Source: an uncultured Roseburia sp. (GTDB lineage: Bacteria > Bacillota > Clostridia > Lachnospirales > Lachnospiraceae). Taken from it: a stretch of DNA of 64,000 nt. Numbering within the stretch: the first letter of the stretch is position 1; the number at the start of each line of letters is the position of its first letter. The DNA lies in contig CAMWKH010000012.1 in NCBI GenBank assembly GCA_947174805.1, positions 1 to 64,000 of the forward strand, written 5' to 3'. Of the stretch, positions 8,314 through 16,471 are shown in pieces. The position numbers and the translations under genes were made by a program. A model generated the notes under the pieces. It worked only from the letters and a program-made list of their open reading frames with translations, searched no databases and was not told the DNA's origin.

Positions 8314-8399
8314 ATCCTGTATGAAGAATAGAAACAAAGCCATTGTTTCAGGGATTTACAGCGTACATATAAAATTTGTGTGTAAAGAAGGAGGAAAAT

Positions 8400-9053
8400 A
8401 TGTATCGGTATCAGGCGGTTATATTTGATTTGGACGGGACATTACTGGATACTTTGGAGGACTTAAAGGACAGTGTAAACGCAGCGCTTTCGGCATATGG
8501 ATGCAGGGAGAGAAGTCTGGAGGAAGTGAGAAATTTTGTGGGAAACGGAATCCGCAACTTGATGATTCGGGCAGTGGAGGGTGGAAGCGGGCATCCTGAG
8601 TTTGAAAATATATTTCAATATTTTAAGGATGATTATAAGAAGAATTGTAAAAACAAGACAAAGCCTTACCCTGGAATCCTAAAAGTTTTAAAGGAGCTTA
8701 AGGATGAGGGAATAAAGCTGGCAATGGTTTCTAACAAGGCGGACTTTGCAGTAAAAGAACTTAATTTATATTATTTTAAGGACCTGGATATGCTCGCCGC
8801 AGGGGAAAAAGAGGGCGTGAGAAGAAAACCGGCTCCCGACGGGGTATTTCAGATATTAAAAGAACTTCAGGTGGAAAAAGACCAGGTAGTGTATGTGGGA
8901 GATTCCGACGTGGATATTCAGACGGCAAAAAATGCTGACATTCCTTGTATCAGTGTTCTATGGGGATTTCGGGAAAAGCAGTTTCTGATAAATCAGGGAG
9001 GAACAGTCTTTGCGGAAACCCCGGAAGAACTTTTGAATCTGTTAAAAGATTAG
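8400..9053 (+). CDS. HAD-family phosphatase (phosphoglycolate phosphatase-like)
   Basis: This 217-aa HAD subfamily IA hydrolase carries motif I FDLDGTLLDT (nucleophile D10, acid D12), a helical cap, motif II SNK, a motif III Lys (RRKPAPDG) and motif IV GDSDVDIQTAKNA. This pattern fits Gph/PpaX-type enzymes acting on small phosphorylated metabolites such as 2-phosphoglycolate or pyrophosphate; the substrate is not decidable here. An in-frame GTG at 8376 is available, but the AAGGAGG at 8388-8394 is ideally placed for ATG 8400. Confidence 0.88.
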   Translation: MYRYQAVIFDLDGTLLDTLEDLKDSVNAALSAYGCRERSLEEVRNFVGNGIRNLMIRAVEGGSGHPEFENIFQYFKDDYKKNCKNKTKPYPGILKVLKELKDEGIKLAMVSNKADFAVKELNLYYFKDLDMLAAGEKEGVRRKPAPDGVFQILKELQVEKDQVVYVGDSDVDIQTAKNADIPCISVLWGFREKQFLINQGGTVFAETPEELLNLLKD

Positions 9054-9239
9054 TGCAGGTTTAAAATATGGCGGACTTCCAAAAAGGAACGGCGCAGGCA
9101 GCATATTTTTTTCTGAAAACAAGGATGCCGGTAAAAAAAGTGACAGCATCTGCTGTGTCGCTTACAGCAATTACATTTACCCATAAAAACTCCAGTTAAT
9201 CAAGGATTTAATTTATTTTATGTCTGGGTGTTGGTTTTG
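9054..9239. other. Intergenic stretch, no gene supported
   Basis: This 186-nt tail-to-tail gap separates the HAD gene and trmB. It holds an imperfect hairpin (about 9140-9166, AAGTGACAGCA/TGCTGTGTCGCTT) without a clear T-run, possibly a weak terminator. It also holds a ~43-codon open frame from ATG 9068 that lacks a ribosome binding site. I see no convincing gene or RNA. Confidence 0.5.
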
Positions 9240-9878
9240 TTACCGCGAGGCAATCAATTTGTATATAGGGTTTCCCATGGAGGAAAATTTTTCTTCGTAT
9301 TCTGTCATAACATTATCCTGATTCATGGAACTGTCCATGTGAAGATTCCTGGTGCTGGCATTGATTTTCCACCCGTTTTCAGGAATTTCTACCATGGAAA
9401 AGTCAAAAAGCCCTTTATTGTCCGTTTTAAACTCCAAAGTACCCTCCGGTTTTAAAATAGAGTCATAGCAGGAGAGGAAGACTCTGGATGTAAGCCGCCT
9501 TTTCGCATGCCTGTCTTTTGGCCAGGGGTCGGAAAAGTTCAGGTAAATTTTGTCAATCTCCTCTGGAGAAAAAATTTCCGGGAGATTTTTTGCATCCACA
9601 CAGAGAAATCTTAAATTAGGAAGATTTTCCGTTTCCATTTTCTGCAGAGCCCTAAAGAGCACACTGGTGTAGCGTTCCACCCCGATATAGTTGATACAGG
9701 GATTTTTTGACGCAAGTTCCATGATAAATTTTCCTTTTCCCATACCAATTTCCACATAAATAGGATTGGAATTGGAAAAAACAGCGTTCCAGCTTCCTCT
9801 CTGTGACTCAGGGTTTTGTATACAATAAATGCTGTTTGCAACTGCCTCGTCGGCACCTTTAATATTTCTTAAGCGCAT
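9240..9878 (-). CDS. trmB: tRNA (guanine-N7-)-methyltransferase TrmB
   Basis: This 212-aa SAM-dependent enzyme forms m7G46 in the variable loop of tRNAs. It shows the SAM-binding VEIGMGKGKFI, GVERY, the acidic D/N positions around FLCVDAKNL, the family hallmark NFSDPWPKDRHAKRRL (about 115-130) and the C-terminal substrate motif TEYEEKFSSMGNPIYKL. Length is typical. The start at 9878 has TAAGGAG upstream. It is transcribed alone, convergent to the HAD gene and divergent from dacF. Confidence 0.96.
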   Translation of the reverse strand: MRLRNIKGADEAVANSIYCIQNPESQRGSWNAVFSNSNPIYVEIGMGKGKFIMELASKNPCINYIGVERYTSVLFRALQKMETENLPNLRFLCVDAKNLPEIFSPEEIDKIYLNFSDPWPKDRHAKRRLTSRVFLSCYDSILKPEGTLEFKTDNKGLFDFSMVEIPENGWKINASTRNLHMDSSMNQDNVMTEYEEKFSSMGNPIYKLIASR

Positions 9879-9964
9879 AATTTCTCCTTATAAGGTATAA
9901 AATTTTGTTTCTCTAACATTTTATAATAAATAAGAAGAAATGGAAAGTTCTAAAAGAAAAAAGA

Positions 9965-9993
9965 TTGATACAGTAGGGAAATAAGTCTATACT
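9965..9993 (+). promoter_or_regulatory. dacF promoter overlapped by TACTGTA heptamers
   Basis: TTGATA (9965-9970), a 17-nt spacer and TATACT (9988-9993) form a promoter. The heptamer TACAGTA at 9969-9975 is the reverse complement of TACTGTA at 9990-9996 and 10005-10011, so the sites overlap -35, -10 and the probable transcription start. That arrangement is typical of repressor operators; the factor is unknown. Confidence 0.6.
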
Positions 9994-10036
9994 GTAAGTA
10001 TTGATACTGTAAATTTGACTATTTGTGAGGTGTACA

Positions 10037-11470
10037 TTGAAGATAGATACAAAAAGAAGAAAGAAAAGGCTGATTGGCTGTATCAGTGCCATTTTTGTTG
10101 TTGTGTGCAGTTTTCCCTTAAATACGCCGGGCTCTCAGATACAGTATTGGCCTCAGGGACCGGAAGTACAGTCCTCTGCAGCTATCGTGATGGAGCTTAG
10201 TACAGGTTTGATTCTCTACGAGAAGAATATCCATGACGTCCATTATCCCGCCAGTATAACAAAAATACTTACCGCTCTCCTTGCGGTGGAGAACAGTACC
10301 ATGGACGAGGTGGTGACGTTTTCAAAGGATTCTGTGTATAAGACAGAAGGTTCGGGGATTGCCCGTGATGTTGGGGAAGAAATGACCATGGAGCAATGTC
10401 TCTATGCGGTTATGCTTGCCTCCGCCAACGAATGTGCTTATGCTGTGGCGGAACATGTGTCCGGGGATGTCCAGTCTTTTGTGGATATGATGAATGAGCG
10501 GTGCGCCGCATTGGGATGTGAAAATACACATTTTAATAACTGTAACGGCCTTCCAGACGAACAGCATTATACCAGTGTGTACGATATGGCATTGATTGCA
10601 AGGGAAGCTTACTCCAATGAGACATTCCGAATTATCTGCGGCACAAAAACTTATACTATCCCCTTTACGAACAAGCATAAAGATGAGGAGACATTTATGC
10701 AGAACCATCATCAGATGCTTTATCCATACAGGACGAGAGAACATTTATATGACTACTGCCTCGGGGGGAAGACAGGTTATACTATAGCTGCAAATTCTAC
10801 TTTAGTGACTTATGCGGAAAAAGACGGCATGACTTTGGTGTGTGTGGTAATGGATGCGCCGGGAAGCGGTCATTATGAGGATACAAGAGCTTTATTTGAT
10901 TTCTGTTTTGACAATTTCAAAAAAATGAATGTTTCCGAAAATGAAGAGACTTATGGAAACCAAGAGGAGAATAAAAGCGGAAATTTTAATAACAGCCAGC
11001 CTTTTGTGTCCTTGGATGAGGATGGAAGTATTATTCTTCCGGTTACAGCAGAGTTTAAAGATGCGGATTCCCAGATTATATATGATTATGCTGACAAAGA
11101 CGTGCTGGGCAGCATACAGTATACCTATTCTGACAGAATTGTGGGTCGTGCTGATATTGTTGCCACCGACGCCAAGATTGACCAGTTTCAGTTTCATGAA
11201 GGAGAAGATGTTTCAGGAGAGAGCAACCAGGTGGAAGAGACAGAAAGTATGGTTTCTTCTAAAGGAAAAAAAGTGTTTCAGATAACTCCCGGATTGATAC
11301 TTACTATTTTGGTTGGTTTCGGGATAATTGTGATTTTAATTCTCATAATTCGTAAAATAATGGATAATTTCTATCGGATTAAGAGAAAATTTATGATGCA
11401 TCATAAAGTGAAAACTCCTTATAAGGAGATAAAGAAAAATAAGATTTTTAGAAGGAGAAAACGTTTTTAG
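10037..11470 (+). CDS. D-alanyl-D-alanine carboxypeptidase (DacF-like, peptidase S11)
   Basis: This ~477-aa penicillin-binding enzyme trims the terminal D-Ala from peptidoglycan stem peptides outside the membrane. It has a basic N-terminus and signal segment (LIGCISAIFVVVCSF), then the S11 catalytic set: SITK (nucleophile ~S73), SAN (~129-131) and a KTGYT box. A C-terminal extension ends in a transmembrane helix (LILTILVGFGIIVILILII) followed by a basic cytoplasmic tail. TTG 10037 is chosen because GTGAGG at 10025-10030 is a properly spaced ribosome site; a GTG at 10025 would overlap it. It has its own promoter. A bidirectional terminator follows. Confidence 0.9.
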   Translation: MKIDTKRRKKRLIGCISAIFVVVCSFPLNTPGSQIQYWPQGPEVQSSAAIVMELSTGLILYEKNIHDVHYPASITKILTALLAVENSTMDEVVTFSKDSVYKTEGSGIARDVGEEMTMEQCLYAVMLASANECAYAVAEHVSGDVQSFVDMMNERCAALGCENTHFNNCNGLPDEQHYTSVYDMALIAREAYSNETFRIICGTKTYTIPFTNKHKDEETFMQNHHQMLYPYRTREHLYDYCLGGKTGYTIAANSTLVTYAEKDGMTLVCVVMDAPGSGHYEDTRALFDFCFDNFKKMNVSENEETYGNQEENKSGNFNNSQPFVSLDEDGSIILPVTAEFKDADSQIIYDYADKDVLGSIQYTYSDRIVGRADIVATDAKIDQFQFHEGEDVSGESNQVEETESMVSSKGKKVFQITPGLILTILVGFGIIVILILIIRKIMDNFYRIKRKFMMHHKVKTPYKEIKKNKIFRRRKRF

Positions 11471-11498
11471 AGATAAAAATATATGTAATTAGTCATAT

Positions 11499-11534
11499 AA
11501 AAAGACAAGATATAATCTTATATCTTGTCTTTTT
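11499..11534. terminator. Bidirectional terminator between dacF and the ArgR-like gene
   Basis: A 16-bp perfect stem (11499-11514/11519-11534) with a 4-nt loop has A-run and T-run flanks, so it works in both directions for the convergent genes. Confidence 0.85.
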
Positions 11535-11592
11535 ATATCTATACAGACATAGAGGAAATTGTATTAAATATATAAACAATAAGTTAAACTTT

Positions 11593-12129
11593 CTAATAAG
11601 TTAAAGGTTCACAATATGTCTGGCACAATTTTTTCAATTCCTCTGGATTTTCTGTGTAGAGTATTAAGCCATTGGAAGTTTCTATGATGGTGACAAATAG
11701 ATTCTGAAAGGTTATAGATTCTGTAATAAGTTTTGTCAAGTAGGGGCACAGTTCTTTATCCGCCTCAAGAAAAATTGGAGTGAAGGTTTCTAAAGACATG
11801 GTTTTCACATGGGCCTGGGCAAAACAATTTTTCAGGGCAGAATCCTGTTCAATCTGTTCCATTGATTTGTTTACAATGAAATAGCCATTTTCATCTTTTG
11901 GCATATTCATGGATTTAATTGCCCGCTGTACCTGTTTAGTCAGACTGTGGGATGTGGGGTAAAGGGATTCAAAATATCCCATAAAATCCACCGCATGTTT
12001 AAAGTGACGGTTTTCTCCCTGCTGGGCCACTTCCGCTAAAAGGATTCTGCGGATAATAGATTCACATGTTTTCCGGGAAGGATTTTTTCTCAGGGAATCA
12101 TTTTCTTGTGTTGTAAATTCTTCATCCAT
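11593..12129 (-). CDS. Unknown protein with a distant ArgR-like layout
   Basis: This 178-aa protein is not confidently recognised. A central segment (SLTKQVQRAIKSMNMPKDENG, then YFIVNKS) resembles the recognition helix and wing of ArgR, and the C-terminal TSNGLILYTENPEELKKLCQ resembles the end of the ArgR effector domain. The key ArgR arginine-binding residues are not evident. ATG 12129 is supported by AAGGAG; an in-frame ATG 66 nt further upstream is less likely. It is divergent from the AbiE-type pair, so it could be a local regulator, but that is speculation. Confidence 0.45.
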   Translation of the reverse strand: MDEEFTTQENDSLRKNPSRKTCESIIRRILLAEVAQQGENRHFKHAVDFMGYFESLYPTSHSLTKQVQRAIKSMNMPKDENGYFIVNKSMEQIEQDSALKNCFAQAHVKTMSLETFTPIFLEADKELCPYLTKLITESITFQNLFVTIIETSNGLILYTENPEELKKLCQTYCEPLTY

Positions 12130-12259
12130 GGTACATTCTCCTTTATTTGTCTGATTTGAAGAAATGTTATAAAAAAGACATTTCCATATGTTCATACTAT
12201 ATTATACGACATTACGATTAAAATATCGAACCCTTTTTTGAAAGTAGGGACAGAAGATA

Positions 12260-12289
12260 TTGACAAGAACAAAGAGAAAATAATATAAT
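12260..12289 (+). promoter_or_regulatory. Promoter of the AbiE-type pair
   Basis: A perfect TTGACA (12260-12265), an 18-nt spacer and a perfect TATAAT (12284-12289) lie about 40 nt before the antitoxin start. AATATC (12222-12227) and GATATT (12256-12261) form a widely spaced inverted repeat that could serve autoregulation; this is weak. Confidence 0.75.
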
Positions 12290-12330
12290 ATAGAAAATAC
12301 CACTGAGGAATATATGGAGCGGAAAAATAT

Positions 12331-12957
12331 ATGGAGAAAATGTCGAGAGAGGAAAAGACGGATTTTTTACTTTCAGAGATAAAAAAGAAGATGGATGAGA
12401 ATGGCGGTATTATAAAAACCAGCCAAATTACGGAGCTGGGTGTGGATTACCGCAGAATTTTGTCCTGGGTAAAGGACGGAACTTTAGAACGGGTAAAAAG
12501 CGGCTATTATTCTTTTGGTTTCAGGGAACGCAGCGAAGAAGATTTGATACTGGGATTGTTTCCCGACGGTATTTTGTGCCTGAACAGCGCCCTCTATTAT
12601 CATCACTATATTGACCAGAAACCTTACCAGTGGCATATTGCCATTGATAAAAATACCTCGAAGTCCAGGTTTAAGATGGATTATCCTGTGATTCAGCCTT
12701 ATTACACAGAACCGGAAGTATTAAAACTGGGCGTGACGGAGATTCCCTTTGCCGGTGGAACCATGAAGATTTATAATAAGCAGCGGATGATATGCGACTG
12801 TCTGAAATTTGAGGAAAAACTGGACAGGGATATTTTTAAGAGGGCTCTGCTGTCCTATATCGCAGATAATTCAAAAGATATTGCAGAATTGTTGACGATT
12901 GCCAGAGAGAGAAAAGTGCTGCAGAAAGTTCAGAGTACGTTAGGAGTGTGGCTGTAA
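12331..12957 (+). CDS. AbiEi-like type IV antitoxin / transcriptional regulator
   Basis: The N-terminal ~75 residues form a winged-helix AbiEi-type domain (GGIIKTSQITELGVDYRRILSWVKDGTLERVKSGYY, quoted here as its key stretch between residues 24 and 66). The downstream AbiEi C-terminal region contains CLNSALYYH and KIYNKQRMICDCLKFEEKLD. In known AbiE systems this protein represses the operon and counteracts the toxin. It overlaps the next gene by one nucleotide (TAATG), indicating translational coupling. The 208-aa length fits the family. Confidence 0.82.
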   Translation: MEKMSREEKTDFLLSEIKKKMDENGGIIKTSQITELGVDYRRILSWVKDGTLERVKSGYYSFGFRERSEEDLILGLFPDGILCLNSALYYHHYIDQKPYQWHIAIDKNTSKSRFKMDYPVIQPYYTEPEVLKLGVTEIPFAGGTMKIYNKQRMICDCLKFEEKLDRDIFKRALLSYIADNSKDIAELLTIARERKVLQKVQSTLGVWL

Positions 12958-13865
12958 TGCTAAAAGAGCAGATAATTACTGCCGCTGTTTTACGACAGAT
13001 ATCAGCGCAGACGGGACTTGCCTTTCCAAAACTTTTAGGGGCTGTCGTCTTAGAGGAAGCGGTGAAACTGATTTGTGAATCTGAATATTCCAGTGAGTTT
13101 TGGCTTAGAAATGGGAATATACTTACAAAAGAACATTATGAGCGCAATTTGAAACTGAATCTGGATTTTGACTATGTGATACAGAAACCACCCAAAGAAT
13201 TAGAGGAGATTACTCCCGGAGAACTTTTAAGGGATATCACTCAGCACTTAAAAGAGGAAGTATTTGAAAGACAAGGGAGCCGGCGAGTGGATTTTGAGGT
13301 CCAGATGAAAGCTTTTCCAAAATATGTGAGATTTGATTGTACGGGGAAGATTGAGGATATGCGTGTCCCTGTGAGTATTTTTTTCCACTATTTACAGGAT
13401 GAGCAGCTGATTCCCAAGAAAGAAACTTTTTCCCTAGTGGCATTTCCCGAGGAAGAAATTTCTTATTATTGTTTTCAGCCAGAGAGTATTTTGGCGGAAA
13501 AATATGTGGAGATTGTTACAAAGCTGGAACTGATTCAAAATGTAAAAGCCTACTATGATGTTTATTACCTTCTTGACAGGGAGAGCGTGGACGGAAGGAA
13601 AGTCCGGGATTACATTGATGAGTACTGTAAGTCAAACAGAATCCCAAAGGATAATACTAGGATGAACATGGTGAAAACTTATAAAGATTACGCTTTTATG
13701 AAAAAAAAGTGGAAGGTTTTTCTGCGCTCTATCCATAGCAAAGAACCTGCATGGGAGCAGGTGATGGAGCGTTTTGTAAGTTTTTTTGAGCCAATTTGGA
13801 ATGCAGTGGCGGAAGATTTTATTTTTTTTGGGGACTGGATGCCGGAGTTAAACCGTTTCTTATAA
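12957..13865 (+). CDS. AbiEii-like nucleotidyltransferase toxin with an atypical active site
   Basis: This 302-aa protein is a DUF1814/AbiEii-type nucleotidyltransferase by position and by its later motifs: LDFD (D70, D72) and ESILAEKYVEIV...YYDVYYLLDRES, the latter matching the conserved AbiEii mid-region. The usual GG(S/T) strand-loop motif before the acidic pair is replaced by RNGN (51-54), and the Ser/Arg of RxSxDLDF by NLKLNLDF. Catalysis may therefore be altered. ATG 12957 overlaps the antitoxin stop; a GTG at 12948 is also in frame. Known AbiEii toxins use nucleotide substrates and cause abortive phage exclusion; that function is assumed, not shown. Confidence 0.75.
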   Translation: MLKEQIITAAVLRQISAQTGLAFPKLLGAVVLEEAVKLICESEYSSEFWLRNGNILTKEHYERNLKLNLDFDYVIQKPPKELEEITPGELLRDITQHLKEEVFERQGSRRVDFEVQMKAFPKYVRFDCTGKIEDMRVPVSIFFHYLQDEQLIPKKETFSLVAFPEEEISYYCFQPESILAEKYVEIVTKLELIQNVKAYYDVYYLLDRESVDGRKVRDYIDEYCKSNRIPKDNTRMNMVKTYKDYAFMKKKWKVFLRSIHSKEPAWEQVMERFVSFFEPIWNAVAEDFIFFGDWMPELNRFL

Positions 13866-13909
13866 AATAGTATTTTTGATACTTTACCGAAATGCCGGAG
13901 AGGAAACAT

Positions 13910-15331
13910 ATGGAAGAAATGCTGGATGAAAAATTAAAGTGGTACGGGGAAAGCGATTTTTATCCTTTTCATATGCCGGGACATAAACGAGCAGTGATGG
14001 ATTTCCCCAATCCCTATCAGATAGACATAACAGAGATAGAAGGGTTTGATAATCTCCATCATTCGGAGGGAATTCTTCAAAAGGCCCAAATGCGGGCCGC
14101 CAAGCTCTACGGTTCCCAAAAAACCTACTATCTGGTAAACGGAAGTACCTGCGGCATTCTAGCCTCTGTCTTTGCCGGAACAAACAGAGGGGATAAAATT
14201 CTTGTGGCGAGAAATTCCCACAAGTCTGTGTATCATGCGCTGTATTTACATGGACTTACCGGAATTTATGTGTATCCTGCTGTGACTGGGCAGGGAATAC
14301 AGGGAGGGATAGCCCCGGAAGATGTTGAGGAGAAATTGAGGGAAGATCTGGATATCCGGGCTGTTGTTGTGACAAGTCCCACTTACGAGGGAATTGTAAG
14401 TGACATTGCATCTATCACAGAAATTGTGCATAAACACGGAATTCCTTTGATTGTGGATGAAGCTCACGGAGCCCATTTTGGTTTTTCAGAAAAATTTCCC
14501 AAAAGCGCTGTTGCTTTTGGAGCGGATGCGGTGATTCAAAGCCTACACAAACAGCTCCCCAGCTTCACACAGACAGCTCTTCTCCATCTCAATTCCCAGT
14601 TTCTCGAAGAGAAAAAAGTGCAGCAATATCTTGGAATCTTTGAGACAAGTTCTCCCTCGTACATTCTAATGGCGGGTATGGAAAAATGTATCCGCTTTAT
14701 AGAAGGTGAAAAGGCAAATTTATTCTTAAATTTTTATGGTAATTTAGAAGACTTTTATCAGAGGGCGATGAAGCTTCATTATATAAAAGTTTTGGGTGAG
14801 AAAGATTTTACAAACCGGGAATGTTTTGCAAAAGACCCTTCAAAACTGGTGATTTCCGTAAAAAATGCAAATATCACAGGGAGGGAGCTTTACCGTATTC
14901 TCTTGGAAAAGTATCATTTGCAGATGGAGATGGAGGCAGGTTTTTATGTTCTTGCCATGACAAGTGTTATGGATAAGAAAGAAGGTTTTCTGCGGCTGCT
15001 GTCAGCCCTGGAGGAGATTGACAAAACTCTTACAGAAGAAAAAAATGGAATTTCGGAAAGAATCAGGCAAATATATAAACCAAAGGAAAAGAAAATGGAG
15101 TTGTGGGAAGCCATGGAAAAGGGAACGGAGACGGTTTCTTTTCATGAGGCACCGGGCAGGATTTCCGGTTCCATGATTTCTGTTTATCCTCCGGGAATCC
15201 CAGTTCTGCTCCCCGGAGAATTAGTCACAGAAGATTTTATAAAAAATATGAGAGAGTGCAAAAAACTTGGATTGAATGTGCAGGGAATTGCCGATATATT
15301 TAATGAGAGGATAGACGTTATAGACATTTAG
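13910..15331 (+). CDS. Orn/Lys/Arg decarboxylase family protein (PLP enzyme)
   Basis: This 473-aa fold-type I PLP protein resembles arginine/lysine decarboxylase (SpeA/YaaO type). It shows FHMPGHKR (substrate entry), NGSTCG (PLP phosphate site), VVVTSPTYEG, VDEAHGAHFG (PLP-binding Asp/His) and SLHKQLPSFTQ, whose Lys forms the Schiff base. A small C-terminal domain with the GIPVLLPGE signature follows. It would form agmatine or cadaverine for polyamine synthesis. GGAGAGG (13897-13903) selects ATG 13910 over the in-frame ATG 13892. It is first in a run through rsmI, an order common in Clostridia. Confidence 0.88.
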   Translation: MEEMLDEKLKWYGESDFYPFHMPGHKRAVMDFPNPYQIDITEIEGFDNLHHSEGILQKAQMRAAKLYGSQKTYYLVNGSTCGILASVFAGTNRGDKILVARNSHKSVYHALYLHGLTGIYVYPAVTGQGIQGGIAPEDVEEKLREDLDIRAVVVTSPTYEGIVSDIASITEIVHKHGIPLIVDEAHGAHFGFSEKFPKSAVAFGADAVIQSLHKQLPSFTQTALLHLNSQFLEEKKVQQYLGIFETSSPSYILMAGMEKCIRFIEGEKANLFLNFYGNLEDFYQRAMKLHYIKVLGEKDFTNRECFAKDPSKLVISVKNANITGRELYRILLEKYHLQMEMEAGFYVLAMTSVMDKKEGFLRLLSALEEIDKTLTEEKNGISERIRQIYKPKEKKMELWEAMEKGTETVSFHEAPGRISGSMISVYPPGIPVLLPGELVTEDFIKNMRECKKLGLNVQGIADIFNERIDVIDI

Positions 15332-15353
15332 GGATATAATTAAAGGACAGACA

Positions 15354-15956
15354 ATGGGTAAAATTTTTTGTATTATGGGTAAAAGTTCCTCTGGAAAAGA
15401 TACGCTGTATCAATTATTATTAAAAAAGGAAGAATTGCATTTATCCCGGGTGATTCCCTATACTACCAGGCCGAGACGCCGGCTGGAGGAAGAAGGAAGG
15501 GAATATTTCTTTGTAGATGAAGCAAGGCAGAAAAGGATGGAGGAGGAAGGGAAGATTATCGAACTTCGGTCTTATGACACTGTACATGGAATATGGAAGT
15601 ATTTTACCGCAGACGATGGTCAGATTTGCCTGGAAAAAAATAATTATATTATCATTGCAACTTTGGAAGCCTATGAGAAAATGCTTTTATTCTTTGGAAA
15701 AGGGGTTATGGTTCCTATATATGTGGAAGTGGAGGACGGGATACGGCTGCAGCGGGCCTTAGACCGGGAAAAACTTCAGGATCAGCCAAAGTATGCGGAA
15801 CTGTGCAGAAGATTTTTGGCGGATACGGAAGATTTTTCTGAGGAAAAGCTTTTACATGCCAATATAAAAAAGCGTTTTTATAATGAAACTTTGGAAAATA
15901 CCTGCCAGGAGATTGGGGCATATATTAAGAGTCAGATATGCCCTGCAATGTCTTAA
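15354..15956 (+). CDS. Guanylate kinase-like P-loop kinase
   Basis: This 200-aa protein has the Walker [10 protein letters not shown] (about 9-17) and the guanylate-kinase signature around [20 protein letters not shown] (31-50). Later residues match the nucleotide-monophosphate-binding and lid regions ([15 protein letters not shown]). It may phosphorylate GMP or act on a related substrate. The gene occupies the slot held by tmk in many Firmicutes operons. AAGGAC precedes the start; the gene follows the decarboxylase by 22 nt and precedes yaaR by 19 nt. Confidence 0.8.
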   Translation: MGKIFCIMGKSSSGKDTLYQLLLKKEELHLSRVIPYTTRPRRRLEEEGREYFFVDEARQKRMEEEGKIIELRSYDTVHGIWKYFTADDGQICLEKNNYIIIATLEAYEKMLLFFGKGVMVPIYVEVEDGIRLQRALDREKLQDQPKYAELCRRFLADTEDFSEEKLLHANIKKRFYNETLENTCQEIGAYIKSQICPAMS

Positions 15957-15975
15957 AAAAACCGGAGGTAAGGTT

Positions 15976-16416
15976 ATGGAGTTAAAGGTAAATGAAATGA
16001 CACCGGTTTCCAATGTGGAACCTGCGGTAAAAACCGATACCGCTGATGGGGCTTTTAAGTTTACACTCACCAGCGCCATTGAGGAGGCCCAGCTTCAGGA
16101 ACGGTTAAATATCCTTTTGGATGAGATTACCAACCAGGGGGAGCGGATTGCCCAGCATATGGACATTCGGGATATGAAAAAATACAGGGGCCTTGTAAAG
16201 GATTTTTTGAACGAGGTGGTAAACCGTTCTCACAAATTTTCCAGGGAAAACTTCCTGGACAGAAAAGGACGCCACCGTGTGTACGGAATTATCCGTCTTG
16301 TAGACGTTACATTAGATGAGTTGGCTGGGGAATTGGTGAAAGAAGAAAAGGACCACATCTCTATTTTAAGTAAGATCGGAGAGATAAAGGGTCTGCTCTT
16401 GGATATTTTTACTTAA
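15976..16416 (+). CDS. yaaR: YaaR family protein (DUF327)
   Basis: This 147-aa protein matches the YaaR/DUF327 family: FTSAIEEAQ-like start, [33 protein letters not shown], a KFSRENF segment and the ending DEL...[16 protein letters not shown]. No catalytic motif is known and the function is undefined. Its place directly before holB is conserved in Firmicutes. ATG 15976 is preceded by GGAGG at 15964-15968; longer in-frame starts would run into the previous gene. Confidence 0.88.
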   Translation: MELKVNEMTPVSNVEPAVKTDTADGAFKFTLTSAIEEAQLQERLNILLDEITNQGERIAQHMDIRDMKKYRGLVKDFLNEVVNRSHKFSRENFLDRKGRHRVYGIIRLVDVTLDELAGELVKEEKDHISILSKIGEIKGLLLDIFT

Positions 16417-16471
16417 AAATAATATGACAAAGAATATTATAAGATAAAAAAGCCAGAATGGAGGTATGAGT

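Noticed and set aside
9068-9200. Short ORF of about 43 codons in the HAD-trmB gap
   Set aside because: No ribosome binding site or recognisable sequence; kept as plain intergenic.
9240-9878. SPEEIDKIY in TrmB and SPEELKEL near the RicT C-terminus, resembling the DEIxxLL peptides
   Set aside because: In TrmB it lies inside the folded methyltransferase domain and in RicT in a Lys-rich tail; single weak matches without the acidic repeat context.
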